DNA of 64,000 nucleotides from Argopecten irradians (lineage: Eukaryota; Mollusca; Bivalvia; Pectinida; Pectinidae), in the NCBI RefSeq assembly GCF_041381155.1, contig NC_091135.1, positions 59,370,567-59,434,566 of the forward strand, given 5' to 3'. Of this stretch, positions 35,617-46,841 are shown piece by piece. The position numbers were made by a program, and so were the translations under genes. The notes below the pieces were generated by a model. That model saw only the letters and a program-made list of their open reading frames with translations, ran no database searches and was not told where the DNA came from. Positions within the stretch are counted from its first letter, which is position 1. Each line of letters opens with the position of its first letter.

Positions 35617-36073
35617 TATGGCAAGCCAAGTTGCTTTTTATTCTATTAATTCCGATATCGGAATTGAAATTTCTGATATCGGAAATTCTAATTCCGTTAT
35701 CGAAAATTCTATTGTTGTTACCAGGAATTCGATAATTCTAATTCTGATATGGGAAATTCTATTTCCGATATCAGGAATTCTATTCCCCAAATCGGAAAAT
35801 CCTAGAAATTCCTGATAACAGAAATTCAATTCCCTATATCATAAATTCTCTCTCATACCGATGAATAAGGGAGCATTCGTTATTTGCATGGTAGAAAAAC
35901 TTGAATTTCCGATATTCCTGATATCGGAAATACAATTTCTGATATTGAAATTAAAAGTAATTTCCGATATCAGAAATAGAATTTTCCGATATCGGCAATA
36001 GAATTTCCGATATCGGGAAATAAAATTCCCCATATCGGAATTAATAGAATAAAAAGTAACTTGGCTTGCCATA
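35617..36073. mobile_element. Foldback element with GATATC satellite
   Basis: The ends are TATGGCAAGCCAAGTTGCTT and its inverse AAGTAACTTGGCTTGCCATA. Flanks GGTTTG and CGTTTG suggest a 6-bp target duplication with one mismatch. The inside is a roughly 20-22-bp palindromic repeat on CCGATATCGG. Same family as 40954-41496. Confidence 0.85.
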
Positions 36074-36079
36074 CGTTTG

Positions 36080-37675
36080 GCCGAATTTATTATTATTTTA
36101 AGCAAGTATCGACAATGCACATATGTGACAATTGTACACAACACACCACATTTCACACCAGCACATGCACACAGTACTACTAGGTCAATACTGTAAAACA
36201 AGCTAATGAATAGGCATGGTAACAAATAAGGCATATAAATCATTCTCCTACTATAGATATAATTATAAATATTCACTGCATTAATATTAATAACTTCCAT
36301 TATCAGATAAATACGTCATGCATACTATTTAAACTTAATATAGGTTCCTTAAAGATGCTACTCCGTGAAGATCAAAAATTAACACCATATGGTCGGGACT
36401 GTGTCAGGATCATTTTATATAAGTTTCTGCTAAACCGCACCATTAGAGCTCGAGAAAAAGTTCAAGATGGCGGCCGTGACAACCATTTTTTAATATTTGA
36501 GCACTAAATCTAGTAGAACTCAAGAAGAAGGTCAATATGTGTTTTCAAAATGATGACTGTGGCGGCCATCTAGGATTTCGGATCGACTCAAAAAATAACA
36601 ACACTTGGTAGGGACATGTCAAGATAATTTTAGACAAGTTTCAGCTGAATCACGCTGGTGGAACTTGAGAAGAAGTTGCAATTTTCAGTCCTATTATTTA
36701 GTTTACATTAAACCAATGCATAAGTAATTTGCAGACACTGGCATTGTATCCTTACGCCTACTGTAAGATGTTGCGTAATATTCGGCATTGTACCCGTCAT
36801 ACCTGGATGCATATGCATTGAAAATAAGTATACATGTACATGTTTATACACTTTTAAACGGCCTTTTCCTGGCGTTTCTTTCTTCCTGGATGTCAGACGA
36901 CCAATCAATATGGATTTCATAATTTTATTGCTGGTATTTCTATTTCCTTCATTTAAATATTCAGGTATTTATATACTTTTTATAATTAGCGAAATATATG
37001 CATTATCATTGACTCGTATTTGTAAATCATCCACGCCCAAAACAGACTATTACCATGGATATCCTGGATGATCAAGTCCCCGTGTTCCATTGCTAACCTC
37101 ATTATATGTGTCCACGATGTTCTGTACACTGAGGTTGCAGAATTCGCATCTTTCAATGTACGTATTGGTGGAATAGATACGTAACATGATCAAATAGATT
37201 TTCGCACCTACTATAGGTATTATTTATATCTCTGAACAAATGAAAGATGAACAGGTGATCTAGCTTGACCGTCAGAGGGAGTGTTAAAGTGTAAATCTAA
37301 ATGATATTTAGATATGTTATTCTGTTTGATCTCCTGACAAGAATGTTGAAAACCGCATCAAAATCGGCCGCTTCAGTACCGAGATACCGCCCTCCGAAGT
37401 GCTCGATTTTTACCTGTATATCAACTGCTAATCAGGGAATCGGCCGCTCACGCTGATTTGGGGAATAACCGGATGTGACGTCACGAGGACAACGGCAGTG
37501 AGGTGTTTGGTAGTGGGGTTATAGCACAAAGGTGGACATATATGTATTCCTAAAATGGGGTTACGATAATTTTACAGATATATATACAGTATACAGTTAT
37601 GGTGACGATTTAATTATGTATAATAGGAAATATTGCAACTGAAATCATGCTAAATACATAAGTAGATTAGCGGAA
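36080..37675. other. Gene-less stretch with a helentron-like fragment
   Basis: 36365-36685 carries about two inverted family B core units (CAAGATGGCGGCCGTGAC, GGCGGCCATC). A segment at 37440-37490 (TGACGTCACGAGGAC) has a weak inverted match just beyond the 5' end of the following LINE. No host exon seen. Confidence 0.4.
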
Positions 37676-40300
37676 ATTCAATTCAATTCTTTATTTTCCT
37701 TAAGTTTACAGCTTATTGGAATTGTGCAAAATACGCACATATACATATATGTACAATCACATAGTAATTAGTACAATATCATAGACAAGTTACAAATGTA
37801 CTATACATTGAAATCAAAATGTGTATTATATAAAGGCTACATAACTTACAGGTTAAGTATACAACATTAAAATAACTGTACTGAAATTATTGGAGGCGGG
37901 ATCGTATTTCCATGGCCTCAAATATAAATTTTGCTAATTTACGTATATCACTTATATTTTCGCAACATAATAATTGTATCAACTTGTACATAGATGGTTT
38001 ACGCCAATAAAAAGGTTTTACATATTTCTTTCTTAAATCATGATAATTAATACATATTAAAATAAAATGATATTCGTCTTCCACATCTAAATTGCAACCA
38101 GGGCACAATCTTTGTTCTCTAGCAGTATCGGTATATCTGCCTGTTTCGATGGCCAAATTATGAGCAGATAGACGAAATTTAGATAAGACAATTCGGTATT
38201 TCGGAGGTATATATTTGGTCAAATAGTATTGTATAGTAAAATGATTCACAATATGCTTATATAATATACATTTTGATGAGGAATCCAATAAGCCTCTCAA
38301 ATGTTGCTGACTTTGGTCAAATAGTCGTTGCTTTATCAAACATAATATATGTTTATGGTTATACAGATAGTGATGATTCCATACATTACCAAAACCAATA
38401 GAAAAAAGACAATGTTTAACATGGTTTATCCAATTGAAACAATTACCAGTGTTGCTATTACTTAAATATAAAAGAGCGGAATTCAAAATACAGTTATTTG
38501 AGACCATTAATTTAAGCCAATACTTTATCATTCTGTACTTCCTTAAACATTCTAATGGATACCGGCCTAATTCAAAATATACCATGGCGTTACACGTTGA
38601 TCTCTTAACTTTTAGGATCTTCTTACAAAATGACAAGTGATTTTTTTCTATATCACACCCTTTCGATGATCCCCACACCTCGCAAGCATAATGCAAGATG
38701 CTAGAAACATACGTGTCAAATAAACGTAACAAGGTTTCAAAATTTAAATATAAATTAGAACACATAGAAAAAAGTGCAAACATGGCTTTACGACCTTGGT
38801 CAGATAAATGTTTTTGAATTTGATTAAATTTATTATTATACTTCAGCTTTACACCAAGATAGCAAAAATCGTTTACTATTTCAACTTCATTGCCATTATA
38901 TCTCCACGATTCCTTTTCAAGTATACGTCCTCCATTTCTAAATACGACTATTTTCGTTTTATCAGTATTAACAGACAATTTCCACTTAGTTGAGTAACTA
39001 TAAAGACTATCTAAGAGGCACTGCAGCCCTTCAACAGTTTCAGAGAACATTACCAGGTCATCCGCGTACATTAGGAGAAATAGACTCAATTCGCCGAAAT
39101 CATAGCCAGAATTTCCATTTTCAATAAATGAAGTTTCAAAATCATTAACAAAAAGTGAAAATAGAATCGGTGATAATATTTCACCTTGCATTAATCCAAT
39201 ATTGTTCTCAAAATAATTAGAACATTTACCATTTACCAAAACACAAGATTTAACCGATTTATATAGTGACTTAATAACAGATAACATTTTCCCTCTAATG
39301 CCTAATTTAGTCAGCTTACGCCATAAGCTTAATCTATCAACAAAGTCAAACGCTTTCCGAAAATCTACAAAACAACAATATAGGCGTTTCTTTGATGACA
39401 AAGTTTTAGATATAATTGAGTGCAAAGCAAAAATTGCGTCTATAGTACTAACTTCTGGTCGAAAACCAAATTGCGCATCAGTTAAAATGTCATATTTGAT
39501 ACATACATCTAAAATACGTTTATTTAATACAGAAGTGAAAAGTTTACAAAGACAACTAATTAAACTAATACCCCTAAAGTTATTAGGGTCATTACGATCC
39601 CCCTTTTTATATACAGGTATGATCATAGCGGATGACCAATTAGTAGGAAAACAACCACTGTTAAGGATGTTATTGAATAATATTGAGAGAGTTGGAATAA
39701 GTAATTCCTCACAATATTTAAAACATTCATTTAAAATGCCATCAGGTCCATGTGACTTACCACATTTTATTTTATGTATAGCATCAGCAATTTCCCGGGA
39801 TGAAATACGGGCATCTAACTCCTCGAATATAACATCATTATCAACTAGAGTTATGTCATTATGTGGAACTTGATTAGTAGCTTGATTGGCAGAAGACAAA
39901 TTTTTATAATGGTTATACAATTGATTAGAACTAAGTAATGGTGAAACAGTCTTTTTATGTCCAAATTTCTTGTAAAAAGACCTTGGGTTATGTTTCCTCA
40001 TATATTCTAACATATCACCTTCGGCACTTAGATATTGCCTTTTATATTTACGCTCCGTAGACTTATACTCTCTTTTCTTACGTATGAGATTGGTGTGTGT
40101 TGAGGAACACTTATTGGAGTTAAACGCTTTCAATGCAGTCAGATATTGCTTACGTAGGGATTTTAAACAGTCATTAAACCAAGGTTTATCGTTGGAACTA
40201 GAAAGAGTACTGGTATGTGGGTTTACAGGGGGTTTGCTAGAATTACTATACTGTGGATTGATTTGAAAAAATGGTTGCATAATACCATTTTCATAACACT
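37676..40300 (-). mobile_element. Non-LTR retrotransposon, 5'-truncated
   Basis: Contains an open reverse transcriptase frame (37887-40280) and a 3' tail of about 200 bp ending in AATAAAGAATTGAATTGAA. The endonuclease domain that should precede the RT is absent, so the copy is truncated at about 40300. No target duplication was identified with confidence. Confidence 0.8.
37887..40280 (-). CDS. LINE reverse transcriptase, 797 residues, open frame
   Basis: The frame begins in the linker that follows the endonuclease in such elements (KPWFNDCLKSLRKQY, residues 32-46). RT motifs follow: GPDGI (178-182), FRGISL (235-240), FGFRP (271-275), CFVDFRKAFDFVD (303-315), GLMQGEILSP (362-371) and the catalytic YADD (405-408). 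The C-terminal part has a CCHC-like zinc finger: C726, C729, H738, C743. No stop breaks the frame, so the copy is young. The clade is not certain; the zinc finger and YADD context suit the CR1/Jockey/I assemblage, and no RNase H is seen. The first Met is simply the first in the surviving frame. As the copy is truncated, it would not move by itself. Confidence 0.85.
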   Translation of the reverse strand: MQPFFQINPQYSNSSKPPVNPHTSTLSSSNDKPWFNDCLKSLRKQYLTALKAFNSNKCSSTHTNLIRKKREYKSTERKYKRQYLSAEGDMLEYMRKHNPRSFYKKFGHKKTVSPLLSSNQLYNHYKNLSSANQATNQVPHNDITLVDNDVIFEELDARISSREIADAIHKIKCGKSHGPDGILNECFKYCEELLIPTLSILFNNILNSGCFPTNWSSAMIIPVYKKGDRNDPNNFRGISLISCLCKLFTSVLNKRILDVCIKYDILTDAQFGFRPEVSTIDAIFALHSIISKTLSSKKRLYCCFVDFRKAFDFVDRLSLWRKLTKLGIRGKMLSVIKSLYKSVKSCVLVNGKCSNYFENNIGLMQGEILSPILFSLFVNDFETSFIENGNSGYDFGELSLFLLMYADDLVMFSETVEGLQCLLDSLYSYSTKWKLSVNTDKTKIVVFRNGGRILEKESWRYNGNEVEIVNDFCYLGVKLKYNNKFNQIQKHLSDQGRKAMFALFSMCSNLYLNFETLLRLFDTYVSSILHYACEVWGSSKGCDIEKNHLSFCKKILKVKRSTCNAMVYFELGRYPLECLRKYRMIKYWLKLMVSNNCILNSALLYLSNSNTGNCFNWINHVKHCLFSIGFGNVWNHHYLYNHKHILCLIKQRLFDQSQQHLRGLLDSSSKCILYKHIVNHFTIQYYLTKYIPPKYRIVLSKFRLSAHNLAIETGRYTDTAREQRLCPGCNLDVEDEYHFILICINYHDLRKKYVKPFYWRKPSMYKLIQLLCCENISDIRKLAKFIFEAMEIRSRLQ

Positions 40301-40570
40301 GAAAATCGCCACTCTATCTTATGTGAGTAGAATAGGTCCCGTTTTCCTCGTGACGTCACAGGTCAGGGGTCCCGAATCGGGGTCAATGGCTTGGGGCTTC
40401 AGTTGTGTTCTAGAGAAAAGTCGCATTATCTCTAATACCGTATTGCTATGAAACTTGTACTTTCTCCATTCTAAATTTTATACAATGACACATTTATCAA
40501 GCCTTATATACCAAACCATTCCGTGTACACTTTAAGAAGGAAGTTATATTTTTTAAATTTAGTATTATTT

Positions 40571-40736
40571 AAGGATTAACTTGAATAGATTTTTTATGTT
40601 ATGGAGATATAACACAAAAATCTGAGTGTACTCTAAATAAACCGCGAAGCGGTTTATGATGAGAGTACACTCAGATTTTTGTGTTATATCTCCATAACAT
40701 AAAAAATCTATTCAAATTAATCCTTATAATTAAATT
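40571..40736. mobile_element. Hairpin repeat, copy 1 (partner at 56793)
   Basis: Near-perfect inverted repeat of about 75-bp arms (AAGGATTAACTTGAATAG pairing with CTATTCAAATTAATCCTT) around ACCGCGAAGCGGT at 40641-40653. The similarity with the second copy continues about 175 bp further (to 40912), so the hairpin is one end of a larger element. Confidence 0.75.
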
Positions 40737-40953
40737 TACTAAAGATAATCTCTTCAACATTTAAAGTTCATTTTGGGACTCTTTTGTCTATGAAATTATT
40801 ACGCCGTCATCTCAGCCAATCAGAAGCGACGTTACAAACGGCGACGCCATTTTTTCCTTTATGGGCTGATAAAGTAAATTTTTAAGCCAATGGAAATGCT
40901 CGTAACGAGCAACATTGAATTATTTCCAAATAAACAATACCATGTTTCAACAA

Positions 40954-41496
40954 TATGGCAAGCCAAGTTACTTTTTATTCTATTAATTCCGATATCGGAA
41001 TTAAATTTCTGATATCGGAAATTAATCGGGAATTCTAATTCCGATATCGGAAATTCTAATTCCGTTATCGGAAATTTTAATTCCGTTATCGGAAATTCTG
41101 TTTTCGATTTTGGGAATTTTATTCCCGATATCGGAAAATCTTTGTAATTCCTGATAACAGAAATTGAATTTCAGATATCAGAAATTCAATTTCAGATATC
41201 AGAAATTCAATTCCCGATATCAGAAATTCTCTCTCATTCTGCTGCAATAACTGCTCCCTGCGTTATTTGCATGTTAGAATAACTTGAATTTCCGATATCG
41301 GAAATTGAATTCCCGATATAGGAAATTGAATTCCAGATATCGGAAATACAATTTCTGATATTGAAATTTCTTTTGTAATTTCCGATTTGAGAAATTCAAT
41401 TTCCGATATCGGCAATAGAATTTCCGATATCGGGGAATAGAATATCTCGTATCTGAATTAGAATTTCCGGAATAAAAAGTAACTTTGCTTGCCATA
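40954..41496. mobile_element. Foldback element with GATATC satellite and perfect 6-bp target duplication
   Basis: The ends are TATGGCAAGCCAAGTTACTT and its inverse, flanked by CAACAA on both sides (40948-40953, 41497-41502). Interior palindromic units of about 21 bp on CCGATATCGG. Close relative of 35617-36073. Confidence 0.9.
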
Positions 41497-41502
41497 CAAC
41501 AA

Positions 41503-42070
41503 AACCTCGTTCTCCTAGAAACTGCCAAAGTACTTGTTACACCTACCATTGATTTTTGCCCCACCCACCAATTTAATAAAACAAAACTCAGGTTCATTTT
41601 GCAGTACTATGACAGAGAACCTGTAAAATGCCTTTAAAAATTCAAAAGGCCCCAGAGGCCTGTGCTAGGGATGATTTGATGTCGCCCTCCCGATGTGTAC
41701 ACCATGGTTCCCTTTTTGGTCCAAAACTATACCAAACTAATGTTTAATTTCGCAAAACGATATCATATTTTCAAGAGTATATCTTTCTGCAAATTTTGAT
41801 TGAATATAACGTGTTGTTTAATTTTTTTTATCAAAAAATCAATAAAAAAGCCTTTTATTCCCGAGTTGAATATTCTGTTTTTATGCGAACAACATGGTGT
41901 CTTATAGTCCTACGATATTGATATTTTTTAGACATTGACTAAATACGCAAGATTTGACCTTGAAATGACAAGGAGAAAATGAATTGACTAGATATGTTGT
42001 CACTCGTTGACGACGGTCACATTAGTAGATCGTTGTCACTTGATGACAGTGGCATTAGTCAATATCCATT
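41503..42070. other. Gene-less stretch
   Basis: A degenerate helentron-like end (AAAGGCCCCAGAGGCCTGTG) lies at about 41646-41665. No exon visible. Confidence 0.4.
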
Positions 42071-42077
42071 TTCAGAC

Positions 42078-42195
42078 CACAGGCGTTTGGCTCGGCTCTA
42101 TAGACATTTTTCTATGTATCTATGTAATACTGTGTCATAGTATTACACATACATGTAGATAGAGAGAAAAATGTCTATAGAGCCGAACGCCTGTG
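42078..42195. mobile_element. MITE-like hairpin with 7-bp target duplication
   Basis: Opens CACAGGCGTTTGGCTCGGCT, closes AGAGCCGAACGCCTGTG, with paired arms of about 50 bp. TTCAGAC lies on both sides (42071-42077 and 42196-42202). Confidence 0.8.
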
Positions 42196-42531
42196 TTCAG
42201 ACATGATACCGAATGCAGCCCATCTGCCTCTGTGAATGATCCAGTTCACCACTCTTAGCGAGGTGAAGTAGTCCCTAAAACCGCAGTGTTAACTTACTTT
42301 ATTTCCTCGCATTCTTTATGCATGGTTTATCGATATCTGCAGTCTCTATATTACATGCCTCTGTCTCTGCACAAAAGTTGTTTCCAAAGTTGACCTTAAT
42401 TAGTAACATTGTAACGACCTTGACATATATATATATATATATATATATATAGTTTCCAATAGTCGCTAAACCTGTCTATATTATTAGATTTTGGTTTTTG
42501 TTGTTTTTTGTTTTTTGCCTAATATTTATTA
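42196..42531. other. Gene-less stretch with a TA microsatellite
   Basis: A (TA)n run of about 25 bp lies near 42426-42452. Could hold the TLR promoter or first exon, but none can be identified. Confidence 0.3.
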
Positions 42532-42565
42532 TACGGTGGCTGGGAGCGGACATGAAATAAATAAA

Positions 42566-43010
42566 ATTATTGCGTTCGAACGAAATATTATTGCGTGGGA
42601 ACGAAATACTATTGCGTTCGAACGAAATATTATTGCGTGGGAACGAAATACTATTGCGTTCGAACGAAATATTATTGCGTGGGAACGAAATATTATTTCG
42701 TTCGAACGAAATATTATTGCGTGGGAACGAAATATTATTGCGTGGGAACGAAATACTATTGCGTTCGAACGAAATACTATTGCGTTCGAACGAAATATTA
42801 TTGCGTTCGAACGAAATATTATTGCGTGCGAACGAAATATTATTGCGTTCGAACGAAATATTATTGCGTTCGAACGAAATATTATTGCGTTCGAAGGAAA
42901 TATTATTGCGTTCGAACGAAATATTATTGCGTGCGAACGAAATAATTATTTCGTGCGAACGAAATAATTATTTCGTGGGAACGAAATAATTATTGCGTGG
43001 GAACGAAATA
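42566..43010. repeat. 21-bp TTCGAA satellite
   Basis: About 21 units of GCGTTCGAACGAAATATTATT or its variant with GCGTGGGAACG. The 7-codon period keeps three + frames open; none is a gene. Confidence 0.95.
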
Positions 43011-43509
43011 TCAACGGTTTACCTTTGGCTATTTCAAATGTGGCAGGCAGTCTGCAATTTCATATCAATATTCTTTGTAATTGGTCATTTAAAGTGGTTT
43101 TGTGTAAACCTTCTTAATAAGGTATATTTTATAAAGTATATTTTGCTTCGAAACCATTAATTTAAAGTTTATTGAATGTATGATTTGTATTCTATTTCAG
43201 TATTTGCCTTCAATGATTTGCATCAAAATTGTAGAGAAAGTCATGTAAATCCATTGTTTTACTTTTTAAAATAGTTGACTAAGTATTGATACAAAACAAC
43301 TTTCGTTGTAACACAATTGCACACATTCAAATGGAAACATTGAAGCATAATGTGTTAAAGTCATATACACAGTAATATAAGAGCACATGTAATGCTTTTA
43401 TTTACGGCAGCGTGTTAGGACCAATATATAGTTTTATTTATCATGTCCATACAGATTATTATCTTGTACGTTTAACTTAGTATCTTTTTAGTATCTATTG
43501 TTACAGTAT

Positions 43510-43800
43510 CGTGTACATTTGTACGTACGTATGCACAAACACTTATCTTGTACGTCTGTACGTACATCGTTGTATCATGTACGTACAACCTAGTATCTTG
43601 TACCTACAAATTATTATCTTGTACGTACAACTTCATATCTTACAAATTATTACAGTATCTTGTACGTATAAATTATGATATAGTACATTTGCACGCACAA
43701 CGTAGTATCTTGTACGTACAAGTTTATATACTAAGTTGTTCATATGTACAAGATACTATATATATATATATATATGCTGTACGTACAAGATAGGTACAAT
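43510..43800. repeat. GTACGTAC palindromic repeat
   Basis: About ten irregular units (28-31 bp) of the type GTATCTTGTACGTACAA, with a TATATA run near 43757. Lies inside the foldback element. Confidence 0.75.
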
Positions 43801-44037
43801 TATAAACATGTATATAGTGTCCCCTGTACGCCATCATAGGTACGTGTATTTCATTAGATATATTGATATTTCGTTCCCAAGCAATAATTATTTCGTTCGA
43901 ACGCAATAGTATTTCGTTCCCACGCATTAATATTTCGTTCCCACGCAATAATTTTATTTATTTCATGTCCGCTCCCAGCCACCGTAGCTCCCAGCCACCG
44001 TACTATTTAAATATTTTCTTATTTTTATTTATTTGAG

Positions 44038-46406
44038 ATGCTTCGACCGGCTGCTGCCATGTTGTCCGAAAGGAACAGAAGATTCATGTCACTTGTGAAG
44101 GATGTCAGCTGAAGGAAGTACCTCGGGATTTACCCATCAACACCACAACACTCAACCTGCGGAACAACGACATTGTCGAGTTAAACAATGATTCTTTTGC
44201 GAATTTACTTTATCTCGAATATTTAACGCTCTCAAAGAATGTAATGTATGGAATTTCACCTGGAGCGTTTTATAATCTCGGAAAACTTAGATACTTAGAT
44301 TTAGCGGATAATTCCCTGCGGCACACAGGTTTCGACGATTCTGTTTTTAAAGACCTTTTAGAACTAACACATCTTTATTTGGATAGAAATAACTTTCATT
44401 TAGATGCGAGATATCCCGAAGAAGCAATAGCCCATGTAAAATCACTCCAGTACCTAAGGATAGATATTTTTGACGGTTTTTTATTTGGAAATGGATTTCT
44501 AAGTTTAGTTAATCTAAATCAATTAGATGTTGTTCCATCTGATACAAAAATAGTGCCAATTCGTAACACATCATTCAAAGGACTAAAGAATTCTAAAATA
44601 TCTCAATTATATCTAGACTTCGAAATGAAAACTATAGAGACAGGCTCGTTGTCACCATTTTGCCGTCTTGAGTCGCTAACACTAAATTCACGCAGATCAT
44701 TGCCAATCCAAGACGCTCTGGGTGCTCTTTATGGATTACAAGGGAGAAATATGGAATCTATCAAACTCACGTCAAATCACTTTTTATATTCCGAAGGTGT
44801 TTTTTTGGAGAAATCCCATATTAGATTTCTGGCAACAATATGTACCAAGAATTTAGATTTATCCTTTAGTGGGATTTCGGGAATGTCAATGAAAGCGATA
44901 TTATCTTGGAAAACTAGGCGTTGTCTAGAGGTTTTCAATTTGTCAAGAAATGTCATCAAATCCCCACAATTATTTACGCTTCTTATGCTGTTTCCATCAT
45001 TAATTAGTCTATATGCTTCGCATGAATTTGTCACTCCGATCAGGAGACGACGCAGACTGAAGGAAGAGAAGATATTTTACGTTCCTGAATCTCTAAATAA
45101 CATCTTTATGTCACATAATTATATTTGGGGAAATCTCCTGAATATTACCATCTGGAAGGAAAATGACATCAAGGTAATCGATATCAGTTATCCACGTGGT
45201 GGTGCTGGGTGTTCAGATGGGCATGTGAAAGGTCTTCTCCACTTAGAGGAACTGAATATATCCGGCGTAAAATGCCAAAAACCGAACGATCAACTATTAA
45301 CATATTTCCCTAGCCTATCTCGTCTCGTGGCTAAACAATGTAACCTCGGCGATCGACTCGGACTGAGTAGAAAGTCTTTATTCACGGGACTGTACAACCT
45401 CTCATTTATAGATCTAGCTTTTAACAGGATCTGGTATTTGGATCCAAACACATTCAAAGACCAGTCACATTCACTGACACACCTCAACCTATCCGGAAAC
45501 GACTTAGAACATCTTCCCTTGGAATCTCTCGAACCCCTTCGTGCTTTACAACATTTCGATGTAAGGAATAATCTCATAACTACTTTATCAAGCCATGAAC
45601 GTTCTTTTCTGGACAATTCTAGCGATAAACTTCAAATCAGATTGGCAGGGAACCTTTTTGTTTGTAATTGTGATCATTTGGACCTTATCACCTGGTTCTA
45701 TACGACCAATACTGTACTAGACAAGGAAAATGTCTCGTGTATCACACCAGAAGGGACGGAAACTAACATAAAGAAATTCCTGGAATCCTTTGATGAATTT
45801 TATACCGGCTGTGTTTCTAAATTCTGGTTATTAATCTCGGTCACCCTCACCCTGGCGTGTTTGTCGTTTGGTATTGTCTTTCGAGTAGCCTGGAGTCGCA
45901 GTGTTCGGTTACGAATTCTTTTTCACCTTCCTAAAGACGAAGGTGTATATCTATATGACATATATATAGTGTATGGAGACGGGGACTCTACGTGGGTAGC
46001 TAAAACACTGGTGCCATGGCTTGATGATAAAAATATTAAAAACTGCTTCGATGACAAAAGTTTTAGTTTATTGCGGGACAAAGCGGATAACATAATGGAT
46101 GCGATAGACAATTCTCGTAAAACTGTTTTTGTCGTTAGCTGTAAATTTATGGAGCACGAATGGGAACTGTTTGCGATGAAACTCACAAGCATATATACTT
46201 TTCGTGATGGTCGAGATGATATGAATATCATCATCCTGCTGGATGATATCAAGAGCAGCGAATTTCCAAAGCTTGTCCGGAAAAACTGGGGAGTCATACG
46301 TCCTTTGAAATGGCCTGAAGGGAAAACTACTGCACAAGAAAGCTTATTTTGGAAGAAATTGTTAAAACGCATTAATATAGGAAAAGTTTCACACGCGAAA
46401 ATGTAG
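44038..46406 (+). CDS. Toll-like receptor (LRR-TM-TIR), main exon
   Basis: A membrane receptor for innate immune sensing, by family. The first Met of the open frame is at 44244, but the same frame runs back to a good acceptor (TTTATTTATTTGAG) at 44037 and adds 69 residues forming an LRR N-terminal cap (CC, C, C, then VPRDLP and NTTTLNLRNNDI). The start and signal peptide must be on an upstream exon not found here. Numbered from Met 44244: LRRs about 1-467, one LRR C-terminal cap (C474, C476, C499, C523), transmembrane segment 527-546, TIR 568-710. TIR box 1 is YDIYIVYG (571-578), box 3 FW (702-703). The BB loop is unusual: KSFSLL (605-610) replaces the common RDxxPG. One membrane-proximal cysteine cap makes it the single-cysteine-cluster type. 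The element ending at 43986 sits just upstream. Confidence 0.88.
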
Positions 46407-46835
46407 GAATCAAATGTTATAAGTATAGTGTCTATAGCGACCTACTAGTACTCCAAACACCCTTTGTCTATTGTCGTTCGTGGCCATCGTACAATCTACA
46501 CCGTCACTTTCTTGTTCGAAGTCAATGGATTAAGTGAAAAATTGAAATTTCCAGAAATCTCCTTAACCAACGCCTTCAGTTGTAAATATTACGTCCCCAC
46601 CTCTTATGGACCCTTGACGTATACCAAAAGAAAGAAATCTTAGAGAATTTTAACAATGGAAATTTAATGGATAATGTTGGTTTTTCACGGCGGAGCGTTA
46701 GTAATGTTTTGATTAGCAGGACACAAACAAAGACGTCAATTGATTTGTAATGGTTGTATATTAAATGTTGGTTTTCAAATCACAAAAAAAAAACAAACAA
46801 ACAAAAAACAAATTAGTGCGACATTGTATGGAATG

Positions 46836-46841
46836 AATAAA
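46836..46841 (+). promoter_or_regulatory. Candidate poly(A) signal AATAAA of the TLR gene
   Basis: AATAAA 430 bp after the TLR stop, followed by a T-containing stretch. Reasonable 3' UTR length; not proved. Confidence 0.4.

Larger units (their letters stand above)
42532..43986. mobile_element. Foldback element with TTCGAA and GTACGTAC satellites
   Basis: The ends are TACGGTGGCTGGGAGCGGAC and its exact inverse, continuing about 45 bp to AATAAATAAAATTATTGCG. The final 16 bp are repeated once more (43987-44002). Inside: a 21-bp array at 42566-43010, unique sequence, a GTACGTAC-rich array at 43510-43800, and a short inverted piece of the 21-bp array at the right end. Target duplication is unclear. 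Confidence 0.85.

Noticed and set aside
39298-39873. 191-codon + strand frame
   Set aside because: Antisense shadow of the LINE reverse transcriptase frame.
37440-40385. TGACGTCACGAGGA and its inverse on both sides of the LINE, as if it sat in an inverted-repeat element
   Set aside because: The match is short and surrounding sequence does not pair well; could be chance.
42491-42989. Three overlapping + strand frames of 116-158 codons
   Set aside because: Product of the 21-bp satellite, whose 7-codon period leaves all frames open.
45923-46372. 149-codon - strand frame and other frames antisense to the TLR
   Set aside because: Shadows of the TIR coding sequence; no domain of their own.
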